This document shows positions 1-8,903 of a stretch of 64,000 bases of DNA, piece by piece. The stretch is from NCBI GenBank assembly GCA_037013685.1, contig CM072887.1, forward strand, positions 45,931,154 through 45,995,153, in the 5' to 3' direction. The DNA comes from Acridotheres tristis (Eukaryota > Chordata > Aves > Passeriformes > Sturnidae). Within the stretch, counting starts at the first letter, position 1, and each line of letters starts with the position of its first letter. The notes beneath the pieces were generated by a model. The model had not been told where the DNA came from and searched no databases. It saw only the letters and a program-made list of their open reading frames with translations. The position numbers and the translations under genes are program-made.

Positions 1-2767
1 TGGGTTCCCTTGCTGGGGAAAACTCCATCATCATCAATACCAACAACCATAAAAGTGCAGCAGAAGCAGCAGTTTAGGAATGAAACAATCAGGAAGTTAG
101 AGCTTCAAGTGGCAGTTGTCTGTGTGGAGAAAAATATCTTGAGTATTTATATCTTAGGATTGCTGTTTCTGGAGCTTTTCGGAATTGGCATTGAGGGCCC
201 ACTGTAGAGTGCAAGGTTATAAAAAGGATGTTGATACCCCAGGGTAATAAAGCAACTGACTCAGCAGTCTCCAGCCGTCAAGCAGACTGCCCAGAGAAGC
301 TGAATGGAAAATAACCTTGCCTTCAGCCAGTCTCACTCACCAAACTTCTCAGCACACTTTGTGTTTCCATCAGATGTAATGAGGAATTTTTCCACCTGCC
401 AGCCTATCCGTGGGAGGTTTAGCAAGGCTGGTGGAAAAAATAAATGGAGTTGAGTTCGTAGGAAAAGGGAAGTGTCATAACCATATTCACTGCACACTGA
501 AGAGGCTGATATCTCCTCTAGTGCTTGCGTTTACACCTAGTTTTAAAGCTTTAAAGCTAGCTTTCCTAGGTGTTTCTGACAAAGCTTTGGCTGATGCTGT
601 GTCATGGCCAGGAGGAGATGGGGCCATTTGCAGATTTCAAAAGAAGCTGGAATGCCTAAACTTCCTCTCAAAGGAGTTGGAATGGCACAATTTATAGTGG
701 ACTTGCTGCATGCTAATGATGGATTAACTGCTGGAGTCACAAAGCAGCCAAATTGCTACTTCATTTTCAGAGAGATGGGCCCTGCTGGTCTGTGACCCAA
801 GTGCAGTGTAGCCTGTTGCTCGTAGGAGGGAGAAATGAGTTATGACAGATCATGGATGGGTTATGGTCCATGGACTCTGGGGTTGCCTGGGAAAGGTGTC
901 TGACAGGAGCCAGTCTGTGCCCGTGCAGGGAGGGTGGAAAGCTCTGAGGGCCCTGCTCCATTGCACAGCAGTCACTGGTGTTGGGTGGGGATGTGCAGCC
1001 CCCACACATGAACAGACTCGTTCAGATGGCCCCCAGGTGTGGCTGTAGCAGTGCAGCAGCAGCTGGATTAGGTGATAATGCTGAGGAGCAGTTCCAGGTG
1101 CCTCATCTTCCTTGTTCCACTCAGCCTTTTGGCTGACCCACTTGTGCCTGAGTACTTTACTTTCTGCAAGGGGTACACCTAGAACTGCCTTCCTAAAGCT
1201 CACAGGATTATATATATAAGTAGTCAATATTTAAGAAAGCTGTTACTGAACTTTGTTTGAGTCGTGACATCAAAGATGTGCCTGGACTGTCTTTTAAAGG
1301 CAGTTATCTGAAAAAGTCACCCAAACTTCCAATTCAACAGTCCAGGTGATGTTATGAATATCCTGGGAAGATCCTATCCTTTAAAACCAAACAAAACAGC
1401 TGTTCTTAAATGGAGATTAGATATGTCAAGCACTTCAGACCGTTTATTGTTGCTACGGGTTTTAAATTACTTCCTATTGCCTTGGTGGCTCTTAACAGGC
1501 AGCCAGGTTTCTTCCTACAAATGGTGCTATTTTTCATCTGTGGTCACCATTTCAGGACAGAAACTTTTATTGGGTGTAAAATAGAGCTTTGGTTATGAGG
1601 CTGGTGTAGACAGATCCTAGAGATGAATACCTGGGAGGTGGTGGGAGAATCATTTAAGACTATGTCATCACCCTTGACTGGTCAGTCCGTGCAGGGGTGT
1701 AGCAGACAAGAGAGTCATTCACAAGGGCTTTTTACAGAGGTGAAAGCCTGAGCAGGACTGGCATTATTATGCAGAAAAATACAAGGATGAGCATTCTGTA
1801 GATACTGTGAAGGCATTTATCCATTTAGGACTTTGTGTACAGTTTGTTTTTGTTTATTTATTTTAGTTCCTTGTGCAGAGGTAGTTAACAAACTACCTTC
1901 CTTTACACATACAGTGCACTGTAGTCAAATTTTAGATAAGTGAGTGCCAAGCAGTCAGAACTTTCAGGAAAGGTGAGACATTTAGAAGGATGTCACCCCT
2001 GGTTGTTTTCCTTGAGGTTATTTTCTGTCTTATGCTGCATATTGAATTCTTCAGAACTCGCCTTGCTGGCACTTCTAGAACACTTGTCTTAGGGCTTTGC
2101 TGCCTCTCTGTGCAATGAAGAAAATATCCATCAACTAGAGCAAGATAAAAGTGGGCCTGAGGTGCCTGAGACCATTTCCACTGATGTCCCTTTTTTGGTT
2201 TTCTATATTTCCTACCCTGCCTCTTACAGTTTTTCTTCCCCCATATTTTGTCTCATGTTTCCAAAAAAGATCAGCAGTGGAGTGCCCTGTGGTCACACCT
2301 GAAGCCACTTCAGCCACTAAAATCTCTAATGGCCCTGGTACCATAGAAGAAAATCCCCATATTTTATTTTTCACAAGAGAGCCTCATGGATTTCTGCTTG
2401 TGCAGGTAGAAACTCTCATTCCTCAAACCTTTTTCAGACAAGGCATGTGAATGGTTTGACAAGGGCTAAGATCTTGTTGGTGCTTTAGAACTTAAGTCCA
2501 TCCAGATACAGATGGAAGGAATAGGCTTGGGTTACCGAAGTAGGGGATAGGATACCTCTGGTTTTAAGTATCTAAACTGTTTCAGATGAATCTTTGGCTC
2601 TGCTAGAGGAGGTGTTTGGATCTGTCCCACCAGGACACCCTGCCAGGTTGTTTTCTTGGAAATTGGTGAATGACACAAAAGCTGTTTATTTTCATTACTG
2701 GCTCAGTTAAAGAGAACTCTAAGCTTCATGAAAGCTTTGCCTCATCATCCTCTCTCTTTTTCTATAG
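1..2767 (+). other. ZC3H12D: ZC3H12D intron (5' part of gene lies outside window)
   Basis: This non-coding stretch ends in a pyrimidine-rich acceptor (TCTCTCTTTTTCTATAG) directly before the first visible ZC3H12D exon. I searched it for the conserved family segment that should precede that exon (the VIDGSNVAM catalytic strand and the UBA-like N-terminus) and found nothing. The first coding exon or exons therefore lie left of position 1. The short open frames here lack splice context or homology that I recognise. I see no clear interspersed repeat. Confidence 0.7.
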
Positions 2768-2907
2768 TCATGGAAACAAGGAGGTGTTCTCCTGCTGGGG
2801 GATCCAGCTGGCAGTGGATTGGTTTCGAGAGAGGGGGCACACTTACATCAAAGTTTTTGTCCCACTCTGGAGAAAGGAGCCCCCTCGACAAGACAGCCCC
2901 ATTGCAG
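2768..2907 (+). CDS. ZC3H12D: ZC3H12D coding exon: PIN-like nuclease domain, N-terminal part
   Basis: ZC3H12D (Regnase-4/TFL) is a cytoplasmic endoribonuclease that cuts stem-loops in inflammatory mRNAs. This 140-bp exon follows a consensus acceptor and ends G|GTAGGT. Its first base completes a split Ser codon. It then encodes HGNKEVFSC, an aliphatic helix, [22 protein letters not shown] and PIA, which matches the Zc3h12a-like RNase domain just after the first catalytic Asp strand. One residue is odd: codon 2796-2798 is TGG (Trp), where the family has Arg in the SCRGI motif. The exon joins in phase to the next one (G|AT gives Asp). Assignment to paralogue D rather than A, B or C rests on the convergent TAB2 neighbour and the close fit of the sequence. 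Confidence 0.9.
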
Positions 2908-3884
2908 GTAGGTCACCATGCTGGGGGTAATTTGGCAGCCATTAGGTGCAGTTTGGAGACAGAAGAAGTGAGAGGAACCTGGTACAGTTTTTTCCCCTGT
3001 AAAGACAAGTACAGTGCAAGTTGTGTATCAGGCTTCCCTCACTTAAATGACTCATTAAATCATTGCCCCATTCAGTGCTCCTGGCTAGCAGCTAAAACTG
3101 CTTACAAGGCTTTGTTACACTGCTTTAAACCTTCTGCTTAACAAGCACAAGGTGCTGCCAAGCTGAGTTAAAGAAGGAGTTTGTCAGCTTGCAATGAGCC
3201 TACAAAGCTTTTGAGGCCTGCCAGGAGACAGTGATGTTCATCACTGCATGACTATTATCTGTCAGCCTGTGCCCACCACAGAGGGTGCACGGGCTCCCCT
3301 TCCAGGAGGAGAAAATGCATCAGCAGAAGTTTGTGGAGGGGAGTGAGACTCAGTTTGTCTGGAAATAGATCAGCAAGGTTTGTGTCAGCAGCTTGGTGTC
3401 TGCAGATGAGGCAGATCTGCCTTCCTGCAGGGAAGGAATGGCAAGAGGTCAGAGCGTGCTCGACAGCAGCAAAAGAAGTTTATTTATGTATTTTATCACA
3501 CACATTTTATCTCCAGGTAAAGCTTACATCAGGGCTGGTTAGGAGCCTTCTGGCATCTAGCAGGGTAAAAAGGGCACTGCAGGGATTCAGTACCAGGCAG
3601 GTGTAGAATTCAAGGCATTCTTTTATAGATTAAGACTTAAAAAAAGAGTGTCTCAAAATTTACAAGTTGATGTTTTTGTAAAAGACCTAATTCTCAAGTT
3701 GCCAAATAACCACCAGATATCACTGTATCTGAAAATTGTACCATGAGTTTCCTAAACTGCTGAAATATCTTTAGATTCCCGTAGGTTTCTAGCAGATGAT
3801 TGAGACCTGATGATTGAAACGAATTTATTAGTTTCTCTTTTATTGTTTGCTTCCCTCGTCGACTTCTGCCAATCCCCCCATCAG
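2908..3884 (+). other. ZC3H12D: ZC3H12D intron
   Basis: GT-AG intron (GTAGGT ... CCCCCCATCAG). I see no gene, RNA or clear repeat in it. Confidence 0.85.
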
Positions 3885-4119
3885 ATCAGCACATTCTTGA
3901 GGAGCTGGAAAAGCAATCTGTGCTGGTCTACACGCCCTCTCGGAAGGTGAAAGGCAAGCGGGTGGTGTGCTACGACGATCGCTACATAGTGAAAGTTGCT
4001 TACGAGAAAGACGGAGTCATTGTTTCCAATGACCACTACCGGGACCTCCAAAATGAAAACCCCGAGTGGAAATGGTTCATTGAGCAGCGACTGCTCATGT
4101 ACTCTTTTGTCAGTAACAG
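3885..4119 (+). CDS. ZC3H12D: ZC3H12D coding exon: catalytic core of the PIN-like nuclease
   Basis: This 235-bp exon reads [65 protein letters not shown] and [10 protein letters not shown]. It carries the acidic catalytic residues of the Regnase nuclease: the YDD pair at 3971-3979 and the VSND Asp at 4031-4033. In this family they coordinate Mg2+ with an Asp encoded upstream of the window. All visible metal-binding residues are intact, so the nuclease fold looks functional here. The donor is AG|GTAAGA, with a split Arg codon completed by the next exon. I see no indels relative to what I know of the family. Confidence 0.95.
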
Positions 4120-4722
4120 GTAAGAGGTGGATAGTGTTCTAGGATCTAGAATTTAAACATTATGGGCCAAGTCAGCTCCAGCTTCAGGAGAAGAACACAG
4201 GAGCCTTTTCATGAAACAAATTTACTGCAGCTTTTATCTCGTTCTTGCGTTTTCAACTGCCTCAGCTTTGGTCTTAAAACCTCCCATGTCACTCTTCTAT
4301 GAACTTTGCTACTTGAATGGTAGCATTAGTGACCAGCTTTGCTTCTTTCCAATCCAATTTGTGATGTTAAACCAAGGGTTGGTATCTTTTAATTTCTATT
4401 TCCTGTAAGAAGCGGAATTGAATCCATGAGAGGAGGCTGGCTGGGAGTGTTTCTAATTCCCCTACATGACAAAATAGGAGTTTTCCCTGTGTTTCTGCAA
4501 TCATAGCTTGCTAGAAGAGACAAGAAGCTGGTCTCTGGCCCTTCACCATCCCTTCTGAGAGAAGATTTTCATTCATGCAAGGCTGAGCTGAGTGCTCCTC
4601 AGTCTGTTCCTACTAACCCCTCTTCTCTCCTGAGATTCCTAATAGCTGGGCCTAGGGGGAAATGCACCTCACTGAGACATCCAGATATGTGCTTACACTC
4701 ATGAATTTTTTTACTCTTCCAG
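4120..4722 (+). other. ZC3H12D: ZC3H12D intron
   Basis: GT-AG intron (GTAAGAGG ... TTTACTCTTCCAG). No further feature seen. Confidence 0.85.
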
Positions 4723-4829
4723 GTTTATGCCTCCCGATGATCCATTAGGCCGACATGGACCCACCTTAAGTAACTTCCTGAGCAAAAAGCCAGTGCTTCC
4801 TGAGAAGAAATGGCAGCCTTGCCCTTATG
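4723..4829 (+). CDS. ZC3H12D: ZC3H12D coding exon: end of nuclease domain and start of CCCH zinc finger
   Basis: This 107-bp exon encodes [29 protein letters not shown] and PCPYG. The [11 protein letters not shown] block is the invariant end of the Regnase nuclease domain. CPYG holds the first zinc-ligand Cys of the CCCH finger. The donor (TATG|GTGGGT) splits the Gly codon. If the intron were retained, translation would stop within nine codons, before the zinc finger is complete. Confidence 0.93.
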
Positions 4830-5443
4830 GTGGGTTTCTCCCCAGGCTGTGAACTGTCCCCTGCTTTCCAGCAGTGCTCTCCCTCAGCTAAGGGCCACTG
4901 CCCTGTGCTGTCCTGCTTTATGTGGTAGGGACTTGGGTTGGGCTTGCTCAAAGGTGTGCTGCTTTTTTCCCCTCCTGCTGAAGTGGCTCCAGCCTCAGCA
5001 AAGGGAGCAGATGTTTCTGACCCCTCCATCCTTGCCTGCACTCATGGCTGTGCTGTCCGTCCTGCCTGCACACACTTCTTTCTCACTGTGTGGAGTGGCC
5101 GTCCAAACACTTTCCCTCTCTTCCCTCCAGACAGCCCCCTAGCAATGTGCACGTTTCTCAGGGGTAAATCCCTGCGCAGCAGCCTCTCAGCCCACCGAGT
5201 GCAGGAACTGAAACATGAATATCAGACACTCTCAAAATAGCAGAGACTTCCTTTCACTGCTGCTTCACCCTGCTATTAATATCAGCAATATTTAAATCTG
5301 GAGTCGACAGTTCTGAGATTGAAAATAGTACTTCCCCTTTTTTCTGTGTTCATCACACACAGTGCTGGGAAGAAGTGATGCGTGCTTTAACTGATGTTGG
5401 TGCCAGTGACAACTTCCCGTCTGATTTGTTTTTATTCTCTCAG
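4830..5443 (+). other. ZC3H12D: ZC3H12D intron
   Basis: GT-AG intron (GTGGGTTT ... TTTTTATTCTCTCAG). It is relatively GC-rich and contains chance open frames in other phases. Nothing else is recognised. Confidence 0.85.
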
Positions 5444-6453
5444 GTAAAAAATGCACCTATGGCAATAAATGCAAATTTTACCATCCAGAGAGACAACATC
5501 AAGCTCAGCTTTCAGTTGCTGATGAGCTCAGGGCCAAAACGAAGGTCCAGTTAGCCCTGGGGAAAGACGAGGAGAGGTGTCAGTGCTCGCTGTACGCAGC
5601 TAGAGGAGAGCCTGCATGCTGCCATTCCTGCACAGAAACTCTGCGGGAAGCCAGAGGCTGCTCTGGGCCTTCCTGCTACCCAGGCACGTCCCAGGGGAGC
5701 TGTTCTGAGCAGACATTCCGTGCCTGGGCCAGCGGTCCTGGCTCTGACCTGGGGCTGGAGCAGCGCTTGGCACAGCCGGAGCCGCTCCTGGAGAGGATGT
5801 CAGCAGTGTCCATCAGGGACGACACCTATGGCTGCAGCTGGTCCTTGTGCACCTCTCAGGACACGGGGGCCATGGACAGCCCTCGCCCCTGCGCTGACCT
5901 CAGGCACGAACTGCTCTCTCTTCATCCCCCCCAGAGCTTGGAGCACACCGGCTCAGCCAGGTGCCCTTGCCAGCAAGGAGTGCTCCCAGCTGTGCGAGGC
6001 GGGATGTGCCCAGGGCACAGCTGGGCTCAGGAGCGCCGTGGTGTGCATGGAGCAGGTCACAGGAGTCACTCCATCCCTCGCAATGCTCAGCACAAACAGC
6101 CCCTGGAGACCCAGCACTCGGCTTTGCTGCAGTCCACAGCTCTGTCCCCTGACAGGCTTCCCCTGTACAGTGAGCTCCAGCTGCAGCAGCCCCGCTGTTT
6201 CCCCAGCCAGCCCTCAGGGCAGCCCTTTCCGTCAGATTCCAGCGAAGGAATGGGATTATTCCAGAAAACCCATGCTTACCCCAGTGCCTCTTACACGGAC
6301 TACTGGCCCAGCCCAGCTGCAAGGCCACCCTCTGCCCAGCAAATAAACATACACAGGGAGCTGTGCTCCCCTTATCCTTACAGTGTGATGAGCCAGGTCA
6401 TGACTTTGTGCCCCAGTAGCCAGGATAAGGGGACTGGAGCACCTCCCCTGTGA
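5444..6453 (+). CDS. ZC3H12D: ZC3H12D terminal coding exon: CCCH finger, disordered tail, CR1-derived C-terminus
   Basis: The exon opens [18 protein letters not shown], completing a C-x5-C-x5-C-x3-H zinc finger that helps hold target RNA. About 270 residues of low-conservation, Pro/Ser/Cys-rich tail follow, as is usual in this family. Near the end, [19 protein letters not shown] and the next few residues resemble the conserved short C-terminal domain of Regnase proteins (Leu-Cys, Phe/Tyr-Pro, VM). After SSQD the frame enters a CR1 LINE, reads KGTGAPPL and stops at TGA 6451-6453. The visible exons give 496 residues after the split Ser codon; the upstream part should bring the total somewhat above the roughly 527 of the human protein. 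The rest of the ancestral end appears to lie beyond the element at 6846-6890. Confidence 0.9.
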
Positions 6454-6845
6454 AGACAGGCTCGGGAAGTTGGGGCTGTCCAGCCTGAAGAAGAGAAGGT
6501 TGCACGAAGACCTCATAGAAAGTTTCCAGTATCTGCAGGGAGCCTACAAGGAAGCTGGAGGGGGACGTTTAATCAGGAACTCTCGTGATAGGACACAGGG
6601 GCATGGCTTCAAACTGAGAGGGGGTAAGTTTAGATTAGATTTTAGGATGAAATTCTTAATTGTATGGGTGGTGAGACACTAGAACAGGTTGTCAGAGAAG
6701 TTGTGGAAGTGTTTAAGGCTAGGTTGAGTGGGGCTCTGAGCAAACTGGTCTAGTGGAAGTTGTCCCTGTCCATGGCTGCAGGAGTGTTGGAACTGGATGA
6801 TCTTTTAGGTCCCTTCCAACTCAAACAATCCTGTGATTCTATGAT
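6427..6845 (+). mobile_element. CR1 LINE 3' fragment inserted in the ZC3H12D last exon
   Basis: The segment matches the 3' end of avian CR1 in the sense direction. It begins GGGGACTGGAGCACCTCCCC and contains the hallmark blocks CAGCCTGAAGAAGAGAAG, GGTGGTGAGACACTAGAACA and GGTCCCTTCCAACTCAAAC. It ends in the diagnostic CR1 terminus TGATTCTATGAT, with no poly(A) tail. It is 5'-truncated, as most copies are. GAT occurs at both edges, which may be a tiny target-site overlap. Divergence from consensus is moderate, so it is not brand-new. Its first 27 bases serve as ZC3H12D coding sequence plus stop, and the rest should be 3' UTR. Confidence 0.92.
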
Positions 6846-6890
6846 ACTGCATGCAGGACTTTAATGATTCAAAGACAAAGAAACTCGTGA
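6846..6890 (+). pseudogene. ZC3H12D: Displaced ancestral 3' end of the ZC3H12D coding region
   Basis: If the CR1 is removed, the codon GAT (6424-6426) joins ACT at 6846 and the frame continues TACRTLMIQRQRNS to a TGA at 6888-6890. A short helix of the LA-LIL-xQ kind followed by a stop is what Regnase-family C-termini look like after the 'VM..P...D' segment. This stretch is therefore read as the old end of the protein, now untranslated 3' UTR. The joining is an inference from this sequence alone; an avian orthologue without the insertion would settle it. Confidence 0.65.
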
Positions 6891-7600
6891 AACCTCCAGA
6901 GCAAACCATTCCCAATAAGCACAAGTCCTAGGGCAAGAAGATGCTATTCTGAGGCTTAACTGAGTGTTTTTAGAGGGTGTTAGGGCAAGGATTACAGCTG
7001 CTCTAGGAATACAAGTATCAAGTCAGGGTAAAGACTCAACCATGGCAGTGGGATTGCATTCCACCTCCCCTGAAAGAGAACACGAGGGCTCAGGGTTACT
7101 GGGCTGTCAGCATTTGAACCTCACTGGTGACTGGATTCAGGATGGCACAGATTTTCATTAGCGCCCTGAAACACTAGACGTGTTTCAGACGTGTTTTCAG
7201 AGTCCTGACCTGTTGTTCATCTTCTGTAAAAGAGCCCAGTGCTCCCCAGTCCCCAGTAAAGGGCTTTTCCATCACCTGCCTGTCACTCCTTGTCCAGCCA
7301 GCACAGATGATTTGGCCTGCTAGAAGGCAGCTTTGGGTCCCTGTCATTACCTGATTCAAGCCCAACCCACTGTCAATGAGCTTTCTTGTGCTTCTAAATC
7401 AAAGCTGAGAACACACAGAGCTGCTAGCAGAGGAGCTGGAGGTGCACCAGAGCACCTGAAGGAAGACATAAGTACATTTCCCAGAAAAGGGACACACACA
7501 ACATAAATCAAATCAGGGAAGTCATCTTCAGTATAAGTCCTGGTGTGAACTCAGGGGTTGGTAATTAAAATCCAGAACTCCAGATGACACCAAAGAGGGG

Positions 7601-7625
7601 GAAAAAAGAAAGAAAGAAAGAAAAA
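7601..7625. repeat. (GAAA)n microsatellite
   Basis: Short tract of GAAA units flanked by A-runs in the presumed 3' UTR of ZC3H12D. Confidence 0.9.
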
Positions 7626-8180
7626 GCTTGAGTGTCTCCTGTATTGAATAAGAAATATATTTCTGATTTAACCCTTAATTCTTAAATGTGGCCCAATAAT
7701 GCAATACAGAAAAATGTACATGTCCTGTTAGGACATGTTTGATTTTCAGTAAGCTGTAAAGCTGCTAATCTCTGCAGTATTCCACTGAATGCTTCAGGTT
7801 ATAATTCAAATAGTAAGGTTGATCCTGACGGTTTTTGGCACTATACCAAAGTGTAAGTATGTCAGTATGACATGTTTTAGAAATGCTTTAACACATTATA
7901 AAATGTTCATCTATAACACTTTGTTCTCAATAATGTCTTCTTTATTTTCTGGGTTTGACTTAGGTGGTGTTGTTATTTTGTTTAGTTTTTGCTTTTGTTT
8001 TCTTTTTGTCCCCAATCCTCTTAGAACTGATGCTTCAACATTCAGGTAGGATTTTCAATCTCTCTGATCTTGCAGTATCTTATTTCTCTGAAGGGCAGTG
8101 TTGTTAGTTTCAGGCAGGAATTAAACATGGTCATCAACTAGTTTCCCTCTGGAAACCACCAGCAGCTGTTTGTTTTTTGG

Positions 8181-8227
8181 TTTGCTTGTTTGTTTGTTTG
8201 TTTGGATGGGTTTTTTTTTTTTTTTTT
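8181..8227. repeat. (TTTG)n followed by T17
   Basis: Tandem TTTG/CTTG units run to 8205 and an uninterrupted T17 covers 8211-8227. On the opposite strand it reads as an A-rich tail, but I see no retroelement body attached. Confidence 0.9.
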
Positions 8228-8897
8228 GGTGACAGTATTTGAAGAAGCTGCAGAAAATAAGCAAACTGTATCTGTTCACTTTCTTATGCCCCTGTGATTG
8301 GCTCCAAGAAACAGCAGTTTGGATTTTGGAGGTATGACTTACATTCATAGAACATGACAGTTTTTTTCATATGTCCTATGGATTGTCAAAATGGCTTATA
8401 AATTTATCCACTACATATTACATAAAGATAAAAAGTGTCTTAAAACAAAACTATGGAAAAAATTGCTGTGATATGCCTCAAAAAATACTGGAGACAAAGT
8501 GCGATGCCGAGTGGAAAAACATGTTCCACCCACTCAAACAAAGCAAGTCCCAAGTGGCAGCATTCAGAAAACACACACACAGCAATGGAGCAGGATGTAA
8601 CTATACATGTCAACATTAATTTTTGTGTCTGGCATGCACGTTACATATTTCAGTACACAAAGCATTTAAAAATCCATAGGAAAATTGGCACACTGCCTTT
8701 ATATGGTGCCCATGGCATGCTGAGGATGTGTATAAACTTTTCCCCTTTTCCTTTGATGATGCACAGGAATTTGGTGGTTGTTCAAAACCCTCTCGATGTT
8801 TATAAATTTTTTTTTCTTTTCATTTCTGTCATATTTACTGAGGAATCTTTTTGTAAAATACATAAAATGTGCACTCTGCTGAGAAAGTGTCTGAGAA

Positions 8898-8903
8898 AAT
8901 AAA
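8898..8903 (+). promoter_or_regulatory. ZC3H12D: Candidate poly(A) signal for ZC3H12D
   Basis: First canonical AATAAA on the + strand after the stop codon, about 2.4 kb downstream. A moderately U/GU-rich stretch (TTGATTTCTCTTGGCTCTTGTG) follows. The variant AATAAG near 7650 is an alternative. No transcript evidence is available. Confidence 0.25.

Larger units (their letters stand above)
6891..8897 (+). other. Probable ZC3H12D 3' UTR and flank
   Basis: This follows the last coding exon with no splice signals that I can defend. It holds a (GAAA)n tract and a (TTTG)n/T17 tract, listed separately. The open frame at 8453-8902 is AT-rich, without recognisable domains, and looks like chance. How far the transcript extends is uncertain. 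Confidence 0.35.

Noticed and set aside
4810..5240. Open frames of 100-110 codons across a ZC3H12D intron
   Set aside because: They run out of frame over a well-supported GT-AG intron; the in-frame read-through stops at once.
5720..6346. 208-codon + strand frame and the 142-codon - strand frame at 5900-6328
   Set aside because: Shadows of the ZC3H12D terminal exon, whose correct frame is fixed by the CCCH finger and splice phase.
6342..6347. AATAAA as a poly(A) signal
   Set aside because: Lies inside the ZC3H12D coding sequence; use would remove the stop codon. Kept only as a remote alternative.
8453..8902. 149-codon + strand frame downstream of ZC3H12D
   Set aside because: AT-rich, Lys/Phe/His-rich low-complexity translation with no domain or splice context; probably chance in UTR or flank.
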